The position numbers were made by a program, and so were the translations under genes. From Deltaproteobacteria bacterium (GTDB lineage Bacteria > Desulfobacterota > Binatia > Binatales > Binataceae), in the NCBI GenBank assembly GCA_021780755.1, contig JAJXYF010000041.1, forward strand, positions 17,936-81,935: a DNA stretch of 64,000 nt. The letters run 5' to 3'. The notes under the pieces were generated by a model, which was not told the origin of the DNA, did not search any database, and worked only from the letters and a program-made list of their open reading frames with translations. Shown here piece after piece: positions 1-8,120 of the stretch (position 1 is its first letter; every line of letters starts with the position of its first letter).

Positions 1-1314
1 CCCAAGTCGCGCGCGATTTTCGCCGACGAGCAGCGCTATATCGCGCCCGGCCGCCAGCGTATTTCGCTGCTGGCCGGCATCGCCTTTGAGTACGGCAACG
101 GCGCGACGCTTACCGATGCTGACGATAACACCTACGTGGACTTCTTCGCCGGTGTCGCCGTCGCCAGCCTCGGCCACGGACATCCTGCCCTTGCCGATGC
201 GATTTCCAGACAGGCGTCGCGCCTGATGGTGGGCACCTTCGCCACGCGCGAACGCGCCGAGGCTTTTAGGCTAATCAGCGCGGTGGCGCCCGCCAACTTG
301 AAGCGCACCCATCTCTACAGCGGCGGCGCCGAGGCGGTCGAAGCGGCGCTGCGCCTCGCGCGCTCCGTCACCAAAAAGGACGAGGTGGTCAGCTTCTGGG
401 GCGGCTTCCATGGCAAGACGATGGGGGTGCTAGGACTGATCGGCGACGAGTCGAAGCAGGGCTACGGCCCGCTGCCCGGCGGTCGCTATTCGGTGCCCTA
501 CGCCGACTGCTATCGATGCCCTTTCAAGATGACCTATCCGGACTGCGGCCTCTATTGCGTCGAGTTCGCGCGCAAGCAAATCAAAAATTCCTCCGCCGGT
601 GCGATCGCCGCGATCATCGCCGAACCGATGCAGGGGACGGCAGGCAACGTGATTCCGCCCGACGACTGGATGCCCGCGATCAAGTCCGTGGCCGAGGACC
701 ACGGCGCGCTGCTGATCGCCGACGAGATGATCACCGGCTTCGGCCGCACCGGTAAATGGTGGGGCGTCGACCAGAGCGGCGTCATCCCCGATATCGTCAC
801 CATCGGCAAGGGAATGGGCTCGGGCTTCCCGATTTCGGGCGTTCTGATGAGCAACGAACTCGGCAAGGCCGAGCCCTTCGCCAAGCCCAGCGCGTCCTCG
901 TCGAGCTACGGCGGCAATCCACTCGCCGCGGCGGCGCTCGCAACCACCATCAAGACCATCGAGAGCGAAAAGCTGGTCGAAAACTCGCGCAAGGTCGGCG
1001 CCCTGATGCTCACGCGCCTGCTCGAATTGCAGGAGAAATACGAATTCCTCGGCGACGTGCGCGGCCGCGGGCTGCTCATCGGGCTCGACCTCGTGCGTGA
1101 TCGCAAGTCGCGGCGCGAACTCGGCCGCAAGGTGATGGAACTGATCTTCACCGAGTCGCTCAAGCGCGGCCTGCTGATCATGGGCTACTTCCCGCGCGTG
1201 CGCATCAACCCGCCGCTCGTCATCACCACGGAGCAGGCCGAGGCGGGTATCGCGATCCTCGACGAAGTATTCGCCCACGTGCGCGACCACGCCGATTGGC
1301 GCAACGGTGACTGA
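1..1314 (+). CDS. Class III (fold type I) PLP aminotransferase, 5' end outside window
   Basis: The frame is open from base 1, so the gene begins before the window; 437 residues are visible. This is the acetylornithine/4-aminobutyrate aminotransferase family, which moves an amino group from an omega-amine or diamine to a 2-oxo acid using PLP. The PLP-contacting acidic stretch IADEMITGFGRTG and the Schiff-base lysine in TIGKGMGSGFPISG are both present. An insert with four cysteines (CYRCPF then YPDCGLYC) follows the SVPYADC stretch; a similar Cys-containing insert is known in one subgroup of these enzymes. The C-terminal domain ends normally. A HAD gene starts 3 bases after the stop, so the two are probably co-transcribed. 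The substrate cannot be assigned. Confidence 0.9.
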   Translation, partial: PKSRAIFADEQRYIAPGRQRISLLAGIAFEYGNGATLTDADDNTYVDFFAGVAVASLGHGHPALADAISRQASRLMVGTFATRERAEAFRLISAVAPANLKRTHLYSGGAEAVEAALRLARSVTKKDEVVSFWGGFHGKTMGVLGLIGDESKQGYGPLPGGRYSVPYADCYRCPFKMTYPDCGLYCVEFARKQIKNSSAGAIAAIIAEPMQGTAGNVIPPDDWMPAIKSVAEDHGALLIADEMITGFGRTGKWWGVDQSGVIPDIVTIGKGMGSGFPISGVLMSNELGKAEPFAKPSASSSSYGGNPLAAAALATTIKTIESEKLVENSRKVGALMLTRLLELQEKYEFLGDVRGRGLLIGLDLVRDRKSRRELGRKVMELIFTESLKRGLLIMGYFPRVRINPPLVITTEQAEAGIAILDEVFAHVRDHADWRNGD

Positions 1315-1317
1315 ACG

Positions 1318-1794
1318 ATGCCACACGACGCGGGCAATATCGCGCTCTTCTTTGACCTCGCCGGCACGCTGGTCGCGATGGACGAGACGCGCCAGCTTCC
1401 GATCGACGCGCACGGCAACGTAACCGTCACCCTGATGCCCGGCGTGCGCGAAAAGCTCCTGCCGATCCACGATCACCTGATGTTCGTCGTTACCAATCAG
1501 GCGGGCGTCAAGCGCGGCCGCTTCCGGCTCGCGCAGGTCGAAGCCGCCATCGTGGAACTCGACCGCCAGTTGGGCGACATCCTCACCGGATGGCAAATCT
1601 GCCCGCACGACGACGCCGACCGTTGCGAATGCCGCAAGCCGAAGGGCGGCATGATCCTCGAGTTGGCCGAGACCCACGGCGTTGACCTCGCCGGCTCCAC
1701 GATGGTAGGCGATCAGGAAATCGACGCGCAGGCCGCGCGCGCCGGCGGCGTCGGCCGCTTCATCTACGCCAAGGAATTCTTTGGCTGGAAGTAG
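1318..1794 (+). CDS. HAD-IIIA family protein, GmhB/histidinol-phosphatase-like, altered motif I
   Basis: A 158-residue protein of the size and layout of D,D-heptose-1,7-bisphosphate phosphatase (GmhB). Motif I reads FFDLAGTL, motif II VTNQAG, then the zinc loop CPHDDADRCECRKPKGG and motif IV MVGDQEIDAQAA. The Zn-binding Cys and His residues and the nucleophile Asp are kept. The second Asp of DxD, the usual general acid/base, is Ala, giving DLAGT, a pattern otherwise seen in phosphonatases. Either catalysis is altered or the substrate differs. It starts 3 bases after the aminotransferase stop. No other heptose or LPS-core gene lies nearby, so a GmhB role is not supported by context. Confidence 0.8.
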   Translation: MPHDAGNIALFFDLAGTLVAMDETRQLPIDAHGNVTVTLMPGVREKLLPIHDHLMFVVTNQAGVKRGRFRLAQVEAAIVELDRQLGDILTGWQICPHDDADRCECRKPKGGMILELAETHGVDLAGSTMVGDQEIDAQAARAGGVGRFIYAKEFFGWK

Positions 1795-1855
1795 ACGCCG
1801 CGACGAAAGAGCGGAGGAGAGTGGAGGAACGCAAAACTATAGTTTCCTCCGGAGA

Positions 1856-1920
1856 CTGCAACCTCACGCGGTTTCAGTTTCTGAAAAATACAAGTATTGC
1901 GTTCTTGAACAACTCTCCCC
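1856..1920 (+). repeat. Dispersed hairpin repeat, copy 1
   Basis: An imperfect inverted repeat (CTGCAACC ... GGTTTCAG, 1856-1877) is followed by a conserved tail TTTCTGAAAAATACAAG and, further on, GAACAACTCTCCCC. Copies 2 (9499-9563) and 3 (16601-16662, opposite strand) share both hairpin and tail. It lies in the 234-base gap between the HAD gene and the LLM oxidoreductase, which holds no other visible feature. Confidence 0.75.
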
Positions 1921-2028
1921 GTTGTCCTCTTGCTGCCCTCGGCTGGAATTCGCGCGCGGTTTTTGCGACAACTCGAAGCGAGCACACGATAAACTTCGGC
2001 TGATCTAACTCTTGAGAGGAAGCGCACC

Positions 2029-2898
2029 ATGAAAATCGGAGTCCTGGCATTTGTTGCATCGTACACCGCCGACCCCGCCGCCGTCGCCAAGCATTGCGAG
2101 GCGCTCGGCTTCGAGTCTTTCTACCTGCCCGAGCATCCGATTCTGCCGGTGAAGCACAAGACGCCGTATCCGCTTTCGCCCGACGGCAGGATTCCGGAGC
2201 CATACGCGCACATGATTGATCCGTTCGTTGGCCTGGCGCTGGCGGCCGCCGCGACCAAACGTATCGGGCTGGGCACCGGGATCTGCCTGGTGCCGGAGCG
2301 CAGCCCGCTGATTCTGGCCAAGGTGATTGCGACGCTCGACCATTACTCGGGCGGCCGCTTTATCTTTGGCATCGGCGCCGGATGGCTGCGCGACGAGAGC
2401 GAGATCATGGGCGTCGATTTCAAGCGGCGGTGGGCGATTACGCGCGAGTACGTTCGTGCGATGAAGGAACTGTGGACCAAAGAGGAAGCGTCGTTCGACG
2501 GCGAGTTCGTCAAGTTCCCGGCGGTCAGGAGCAATCCCAAGCCCGCCCGCAAACCCCATCCGCCGGTACACGTCGGGGCGGGCGGTGTCGGCCCCAGCAT
2601 GGAGCGTGCGTTGCGTGACACGGTCGCGATTGGCGACGGATGGGCCCCGCTCGGCGTTCCGCCCGAACAGCTCGCGAACGAGTTGGCCAAGCTCAAAAAA
2701 ATGTGCGCCGAGGCCGGCCGCGATTTCAGCAAGCTCGAGATTACGGTCTATGCGCCGGTCAAGCAGGGCGACGCCAAGCGCACGATCGCGAATTATCGCG
2801 AGGTCGGCGCGCATCGGCTGATCGTCTTCCCGGAAAAGCTCGGGCCGAACGATTACGAGCGCGAACTCGAGACGCTGGCCAAGGAATGGGTCGCATAG
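2029..2898 (+). CDS. LLM class F420-dependent oxidoreductase (TIGR03619-like)
   Basis: A 289-residue luciferase-like TIM-barrel flavin/F420 oxidoreductase. It opens with the beta-1 strand MKIGVLAF and carries FESFYLPEHP (residues 28-37), the IGLGTGICLVPERSPL strand-loop and GGRFIFGIGAGWLRDE, hallmarks of the family; HPPVHVGAGG marks a later strand. A clear AGAGGA Shine-Dalgarno lies 11 bases before the ATG. Members of this subfamily reduce or oxidise varied small molecules with F420 or FMN; the substrate here is unknown. The gene stands alone between the repeat-bearing gap and fdhD. No F420-biosynthesis gene is in the window, so use of F420 is a family inference. Confidence 0.88.
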   Translation: MKIGVLAFVASYTADPAAVAKHCEALGFESFYLPEHPILPVKHKTPYPLSPDGRIPEPYAHMIDPFVGLALAAAATKRIGLGTGICLVPERSPLILAKVIATLDHYSGGRFIFGIGAGWLRDESEIMGVDFKRRWAITREYVRAMKELWTKEEASFDGEFVKFPAVRSNPKPARKPHPPVHVGAGGVGPSMERALRDTVAIGDGWAPLGVPPEQLANELAKLKKMCAEAGRDFSKLEITVYAPVKQGDAKRTIANYREVGAHRLIVFPEKLGPNDYERELETLAKEWVA

Positions 2899-2994
2899 CG
2901 GATCGCATGATGACCGCGTCACCACGGGCCTCTGGCTGAGTCTGCCGGAGAATTCACCGGGTCGGGAGGAAGATCGCAAGTAGCGCCGCCGCCT

Positions 2995-3825
2995 ATGAGC
3001 GAATCCGTCAAGCAACGTCGCGCCTTCAAATGGCGTGCGGACGGGATCCGCGAGGAGGCCGACCAACTCGCGGTCGAGGAGCCGCTCGAAATCCGCCTGG
3101 GCGGCCGGCGCTTTACCCTCACGATGCGCACGCCCGGCCGTGACGAGGAACTCGCCGCCGGCTTCCTGATGGCCGAGGGTTTCGTCAGCACGCCCGGCGA
3201 ACTCGGCGAGATTCGCCGCCTGCGCGATTCCAAAGGCGCCCCCGATCCCAATGCAATCGACGTCATCCTCAACGTTCCGGCGGCCGGCCTGCGCGAGCGC
3301 TTGAAGCGCAACTTCGCGGTCTCGTCGAGTTGCGGGATTTGCGGCAAGACCAGCATCGAGGCGATCGAGCGCCGTATCGCGCCGCTCACCAGCACGGTCG
3401 CGATTACGCCGGCGGCGCTGCTCCGATTACCCGCGATCATGCGCGAGGCGCAGGCGGTCTTCGCCGCGACCGGCGGACTGCATGCGGCGGCGCTGTTCGC
3501 GCTCAACAGTGCGGACGCGCCCGCGATAGTCGTGCTGCGCGAGGACGTCGGCCGTCATAACGCCGTCGATAAGGTCGTCGGCTATGCGCTCGCGCGCGAT
3601 CTCGTTCCGCTGGCGCGCCATGCCCTGATGGTCAGCGGGCGCCTCAGCTTCGAGATCGTGCAGAAGGCGGCTTCCGCAGGCGTGCCGATCCTCTGTGCGG
3701 TGTCGGCGCCGTCGTCGCTGGCGGTCGAGCTGGCCGAAGACCTCGGGATGACGCTGGTGGGATTCCTGCGCGAGCCCAACTTCAACATCTACACCCATCC
3801 CGAGCGGATCGTCGCGCCGTCTTGA
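2995..3825 (+). CDS. fdhD: Formate dehydrogenase accessory sulfurtransferase FdhD
   Basis: FdhD passes sulfur from a cysteine desulfurase to the bis-MGD cofactor of formate dehydrogenases. The 276-residue length is normal for the family. The sulfur-transfer cysteines are in SSSCGICGKTSIEAI (Cys113 and Cys116), and the C-terminal half has the expected VLREDVGRHNAVDKVVG stretch and ALMVSGRLSFEIVQKA. The ATG has no strong ribosome-binding site. No formate dehydrogenase subunit lies in the window, but moeA (21.6 kb), which makes the same cofactor, does, so the cell probably assembles molybdo/tungsto enzymes encoded elsewhere. Confidence 0.93.
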   Translation: MSESVKQRRAFKWRADGIREEADQLAVEEPLEIRLGGRRFTLTMRTPGRDEELAAGFLMAEGFVSTPGELGEIRRLRDSKGAPDPNAIDVILNVPAAGLRERLKRNFAVSSSCGICGKTSIEAIERRIAPLTSTVAITPAALLRLPAIMREAQAVFAATGGLHAAALFALNSADAPAIVVLREDVGRHNAVDKVVGYALARDLVPLARHALMVSGRLSFEIVQKAASAGVPILCAVSAPSSLAVELAEDLGMTLVGFLREPNFNIYTHPERIVAPS

Positions 3826-3965
3826 AGACCGATTGACTACGTGTGGCAACCGGCGCACGTTCAATTGACATCGGGCGCGTGCGCCCCGCGCCGCGTTCGA
3901 GTACAAAGGAGCTTCCGCACCGCATTCCGATAACGCGATCGCCCGCTGAGCAGGAGGCTTGCACG

Positions 3966-5090
3966 ATGAAAAAGAGCAGCGCAAAAACGACTAGCAGGTC
4001 CGCTGCCCCGACGGTCACTGCGCTCGCGCCCGGCACGCTCGCACCCAAGACCCTCGCCATCGATATCGGCGGCACCGGCATCAAGGCGTTAACTCTCGAT
4101 GCGGTCGGCAAGCCGGTCAACGATCGCACGCGCATCGCAACGCCCAAACACGCCCGCCCCAAACAGGTGATCGCGATCGTCCGCAAGCTCGCCAAGGCGC
4201 AGCCCGGCTTCGATCGGGTCTCGGTCGGATTTCCCGGCGTGGTCAAGGCCGGGATGATTTATACCGCCGCCAATCTGGGTAAGGGATGGACCGGCTTCGA
4301 TCTCGGCGGCGGGGTCGAACAGAAGCTGAAAAAGCCGGTGCGTGTTGCCAATGACGCTGACATCCAGGGCCTCGGATGCGCCACCGGCCACGGACTCGAA
4401 CTGGTGATCACACTCGGCACCGGCTTCGGCTCGGTGCTCTTTGCCGAGGGCACGCGCGTCCATCTCGAACTCGGGCATCATCCCTTTCATCGCGGCAAGA
4501 CTTACGAGGACGAACTCGGTGAGCGCGCGCTCAAGAAGATTGGGCGCAAGCGATGGAACAAGCTGCTGCAAGAGGCCGTCGCGGAACTCCAGAAGACCTT
4601 CAATTACGACCGCCTGTATATCGGCGGCGGCAATAGCCGGCTGGTGAACTTCAAGCTGCCCGCGAACGTGAAAATCATCAGCAATGAAGACGGACTGCTC
4701 GGCGGCATCGCGTTGTGGCGCGACGCCGTTAGCCACGCGGGGGAAACCGCCGCGAAATCGATCGCCACCCCCGCGCCCGCGCCGATCAAATCGCCCGCCG
4801 TCAAGGCGCCGTCGAAGGCCGCCCCGCGCGTCGTCGCGAAGCCTGTGCCAAGCGCTTCACCCAAGCCATCTCCGGGCGCCTCGCGCGTACCTTCTCCGCG
4901 CCCGGCCGTCAAACCGAAACCAGCGCGGATCGCGAACAAGCCCGCACTGGTCGTGGCCAAGCCTGCGCCAATCGCGGCCAACGTCGCGGCGCCGCCCGCT
5001 GTCGCGGAAAGCGCGCCTTCCGCCGCGGCGTCCTCTTCGACTCCGCCTCCCATGAGTTCGGCGCAACCCGCCGGCGCACCGATCAAATAG
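3966..5090 (+). CDS. ppgK: Polyphosphate glucokinase (ROK family) with low-complexity C-terminal tail
   Basis: Phosphorylates glucose using polyphosphate (sometimes ATP). The start is the ATG at 3966 because an AGGAGG site sits 8 bases upstream; the open frame runs further back but lacks a site. Residues 30-255 are the kinase: phosphate-binding DIGGTGIK (33-40), VSVGFPGVV (86-94), NDADIQGLG with catalytic Asp130, and ITLGTGFGSVLF. The HLELGHHPF stretch (167-175) and overall length are typical of PPGK rather than general ROK kinases. Residues 256-374 are a Pro/Ala/Lys-rich basic tail absent from standard PPGK; it might bind polyphosphate or be a disordered linker. It is the first of several phosphate-related genes running to 13.2 kb. 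Confidence 0.88.
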   Translation: MKKSSAKTTSRSAAPTVTALAPGTLAPKTLAIDIGGTGIKALTLDAVGKPVNDRTRIATPKHARPKQVIAIVRKLAKAQPGFDRVSVGFPGVVKAGMIYTAANLGKGWTGFDLGGGVEQKLKKPVRVANDADIQGLGCATGHGLELVITLGTGFGSVLFAEGTRVHLELGHHPFHRGKTYEDELGERALKKIGRKRWNKLLQEAVAELQKTFNYDRLYIGGGNSRLVNFKLPANVKIISNEDGLLGGIALWRDAVSHAGETAAKSIATPAPAPIKSPAVKAPSKAAPRVVAKPVPSASPKPSPGASRVPSPRPAVKPKPARIANKPALVVAKPAPIAANVAAPPAVAESAPSAAASSSTPPPMSSAQPAGAPIK

Positions 5091-5217
5091 CGCGCGCGAG
5101 CCTCCTCCGCCGTCCTGAGCGCGTCCCGCCCGCATCCGCGTTTGATCGATCTTCGCCGGACGGTCGTTGGAGCCGCCGCGTTAGTCGTCTCCGCGTGAGC
5201 CATCGCGCGCCGCCGCT

Positions 5218-5243
5218 AGCCCCGCTTGCGTTTGCGCGGGGCT
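5218..5243. terminator. GC-rich hairpin downstream of ppgK
   Basis: A perfect 8-bp stem AGCCCCGC / GCGGGGCT encloses a 10-base loop, 128 bases after the ppgK stop. No T-run follows on either strand, so it is only terminator-like. The rest of the 283-base gap shows no gene. Confidence 0.35.
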
Positions 5244-5373
5244 CACGCAACACGCCCGTCAGCCGTAATTAATCGCCTATTCACTCACCGTTGCTTTACG
5301 CGAAAAAATCAGCCGCTAGCCTCCACCCCCGTACCTATCCATTTCCAACTCCTGGGAGGAGGTTTCTCGACTG

Positions 5374-7140
5374 GTGAAAAGAACAAAATCGTATTCTCGA
5401 AAACTGCGGGCCGCGGCCGCGCTTGGCGCGCTTGCGCTTGCGGCCGGCACCGCGCCAAAGGTCTTCGCCGGACCGCATCATGGGCTGGGCGGCGGCGGCA
5501 ACGATCGCCACGGTATCCGCCACGTCCTGCTGATCAGCGTTGATGGCATGCATGCGCTCGATTACCTGAATTGCGTGAGCGGCGGCTATTGCCCGCAGCT
5601 CGCGGCGCTCGGAACAAACGGCGTCAATTACCTCGACACCTCGACCTCGAAGCCCTCGGATTCATTTCCCGGCCTGATGGCGATCATGACTGGCGGTTCG
5701 CCGCGTACGATGGGGGTCAATTACGATGTCGCCTACGACCGTGCGCTCAATCCGCCGGCGACCGCCACTGGCAACGGGTTGCTCGGCGGCAGTTGCACTC
5801 CCGGCGCGACTCCGTCCGGCACCAGCACCGAATTCGACGAAGGCATCGACTTCAACCAGAACCTGCTCAACGGCGGCGGGACCAGCGACGGCGGGACCGA
5901 CGCGATCGATTCGACCAAGCTGGAACGCGACCAGAATTGTAATCCGGTCTATCCGTGGAATTTCGTCCGCGACAATACGATTTACGGAGTCATTCATGCG
6001 GCCGGAGGTTACACCGCCTGGTCTGACAAGCATCCGTCGTATTCGTCGGTGGGCGGCCCCAGCGGCACCTCGACCGACACTAATGTGGACGATTACTATG
6101 CGCCGGAAATCAACTCCGATAGCAACAACTTTGCTGCCGAGGCGCCGACGCAATTGCTCTTCCCCGGTTGCGGTAAGAACGGGGCGCCGTACCTGCCGGA
6201 CCAGCTCGCCCTCGGCGATGACTACACTGGCAGCTTCCAGAACATCCAGTGCTATGACGGTCTTAAGGTGATGGCTATCATCAACGAGATCGACGGTAAG
6301 AACCACGACGGCACGGCCACTACCAAGGTGCCGAATATATTCGGCATGAACTTCCAGGCAGTCAGTATTGGCGAGAAGCTGAAGTACAAGCACGGCGCGG
6401 TCGCGCCCGGCTACAGCCAGAACGGCGGCTATATCGATTCCATCGGGACGCCGTCGGCTTCGCTGAAAAACGAGATCGAGTTTATCGATACTTCGATCGG
6501 CATGATGGTCTCTGAACTGAAGAAGCAGGGCCTGTCCGATTCGACGCTGGTCATCGTCACGGCCAAGCATGGACAGTCGCCGGTCGATACGAGTCGCTAT
6601 CAAGCCGACGGGGCGCCCAATGATCCGGCCTCGATCCTCGATAGCTACCTGCCGGCTTCGGAGTCGCAGTCGGGCGGGCAGATCGGACCGACCGAGGATG
6701 ACGTAGCCTTGCTCTGGTTAAAGGATTCTTCGGCGGCGAACGTCGCCGCGGCCGTCGCGGCGCTCGAAGCGGCGTCGCCTGCGCTTCCGCTGGCCAGCAA
6801 CATCGCGGGCATCGGCGAGATTTTCTCCGGCCCTTCGATTGGCCTGTATTACAATGCTGGAGATTCGCGCGCGCCGGATATCCTGGTTACTCCCAATATC
6901 GGCGTGACCTATTCCAACAGCAGCAAGAAGCTCGCGGAACACGGCGGTTTCGCGCACGACGACGTCAACGTGATGATGCTGGTGGCGAACCCGTCGTTCT
7001 CGCCTGAAACGGTCACCAGCCCGGTCGAGACGGCCCAGGTCGCGCCGACCATCCTGAAGGCGCTCGGCCTTGATCCGCACGACCTGCAGGCCGTGCAGTT
7101 GGAGCACACCCAAGCGTTGCCCGGCCTCTATCTTCATTGA
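5374..7140 (+). CDS. Secreted alkaline-phosphatase-superfamily phosphoesterase (type I phosphodiesterase/NPP-like)
   Basis: A 588-residue exported metal-dependent phosphoesterase. The GTG start follows GGGAGGAGG. Residues 1-32 are a signal peptide (basic n-region, Ala/Leu core, likely cleavage after VFA). The mature protein has the metal-binding Asp57 in LLISVDGMH, the nucleophile region SDSFPGLMAIMTGG (Ser97 in the position of the usual Thr), VIVTAKHGQSPVD with metal ligands in the middle, and LAEHGGFAHDD near the C terminus. Members cleave phosphodiesters, phosphonates or phosphomonoesters. A strong terminator follows. Close to ppgK and ppx, it would fit phosphate scavenging, but the substrate is not readable from sequence. 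Confidence 0.85.
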   Translation: MKRTKSYSRKLRAAAALGALALAAGTAPKVFAGPHHGLGGGGNDRHGIRHVLLISVDGMHALDYLNCVSGGYCPQLAALGTNGVNYLDTSTSKPSDSFPGLMAIMTGGSPRTMGVNYDVAYDRALNPPATATGNGLLGGSCTPGATPSGTSTEFDEGIDFNQNLLNGGGTSDGGTDAIDSTKLERDQNCNPVYPWNFVRDNTIYGVIHAAGGYTAWSDKHPSYSSVGGPSGTSTDTNVDDYYAPEINSDSNNFAAEAPTQLLFPGCGKNGAPYLPDQLALGDDYTGSFQNIQCYDGLKVMAIINEIDGKNHDGTATTKVPNIFGMNFQAVSIGEKLKYKHGAVAPGYSQNGGYIDSIGTPSASLKNEIEFIDTSIGMMVSELKKQGLSDSTLVIVTAKHGQSPVDTSRYQADGAPNDPASILDSYLPASESQSGGQIGPTEDDVALLWLKDSSAANVAAAVAALEAASPALPLASNIAGIGEIFSGPSIGLYYNAGDSRAPDILVTPNIGVTYSNSSKKLAEHGGFAHDDVNVMMLVANPSFSPETVTSPVETAQVAPTILKALGLDPHDLQAVQLEHTQALPGLYLH

Positions 7141-7177
7141 TCGCCCGGGCCTGCGGTGAGCCTCTGAATTGAACGCG

Positions 7178-7216
7178 AGCGGCGGGCGTCCTGACGGGCG
7201 CTCGCCGCTTCCTTTT
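7178..7216 (+). terminator. Rho-independent terminator after the phosphoesterase
   Basis: An 11-bp stem AGCGGCGGGCG / CGCTCGCCGCT (one G-T pair) with a 10-base loop is followed by TCCTTTT. It lies 37 bases after the phosphoesterase stop and ends that transcript. Confidence 0.75.
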
Positions 7217-7314
7217 ACCCTCGACCAATCCCGCTCCGATCTCCGCGATCGCTCACTGCCGCCCGCACACCAACCCTCGTTCTCGCGCTCGCGATCGAAT
7301 AGATTGCGCCTTGG

Positions 7315-8112
7315 ATGCCCCCGCAACTCCACCAGTTCAATGCCATCGCCTTCGAGGAAAACTTCAACCTCCGGCGCCTCGCACCGCATTTTCCCGGCGC
7401 GCGAGCCACCCTGCGCGAATTGCGCCACGCGATCGAGCCCAACGGCGGCGTTTACGTCTTTCCCTTCGGCGCCATCGTCACCCATGACATCCCAGCCGAA
7501 CAACGCGATGCCGAGCTTAAGCGCCTGCACACCGCGATGCCCAAGCTGACCGCCAAGGTCGTGCGCGAGGATTACACCGTCGCCGAGGATCCCGCCTTCA
7601 AAATCGGTATCGTGGACGGTGTCCTGCGCGTCGATCGCTTCACGCCCGCGCGCGCCGGCATCGTCGCCTTGACCGTCGCACAAAGTGCCGCGATGGAATA
7701 CTACGAAAACCTCGTCGAGGACCTCTTCGCGCGCACCGGCAGCCTCATCGAACGGCTCGAACGCCGCGGCACCGTGCCCTTCCGCATCCGCCCGCTCCAT
7801 CGCTTCATCGGCGAGGCGATCGGCACGCGGACCGAGGTCCTCTCGGTGCTCCACCTGCTCGATAAACCCGACGAGACCTGGGACGACCCTGCGATGGACC
7901 GTATTTACGGCGATCTGCGCGCCGAGTTCGATTTGCGCGATCGCTACGCCGCTCTCGAGTTGAAGCTGCGCTCGATCCAGGAGTCGCTCGAACTCCTCGT
8001 CGACGTCGCCCGTGACCGCCGGCTGCTATTGCTCGAAATTACCGTCGTCTTTCTGATTCTGCTTGAACTCGTCTTCACGATTCTGCCGGCCTTGCGCTCG
8101 ACCGGCCCTTAA
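7315..8112 (+). CDS. RMD1/DUF155 family membrane-anchored protein
   Basis: A 265-residue protein with the RMD1 (DUF155) layout: soluble N-terminal part with GGVYVFPFGAIVTHD, central ALTVAQSAAMEYYE, a helical stretch including LRSIQESLELLVDVARDRR, and one C-terminal membrane helix (about residues 238-260). The yeast relatives sit in mitochondrial membranes; the bacterial function is unknown. It ends 8 bases before the MgtC/DUF4010 gene, so the two are likely one operon and may act together at the membrane. The start is the first ATG in frame; no good ribosome-binding site is visible. Confidence 0.8.
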   Translation: MPPQLHQFNAIAFEENFNLRRLAPHFPGARATLRELRHAIEPNGGVYVFPFGAIVTHDIPAEQRDAELKRLHTAMPKLTAKVVREDYTVAEDPAFKIGIVDGVLRVDRFTPARAGIVALTVAQSAAMEYYENLVEDLFARTGSLIERLERRGTVPFRIRPLHRFIGEAIGTRTEVLSVLHLLDKPDETWDDPAMDRIYGDLRAEFDLRDRYAALELKLRSIQESLELLVDVARDRRLLLLEITVVFLILLELVFTILPALRSTGP

Positions 8113-8120
8113 CCGCCACC

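Noticed and set aside
3843..3965. Upstream extension of ppgK
   Set aside because: AGGAGG lies just before the ATG at 3966, and the extra residues have no match to the ROK fold.
4089..4736. Long minus-strand frame opposite ppgK
   Set aside because: GC-rich coding DNA leaves long antisense frames open; the plus strand has clear kinase motifs.
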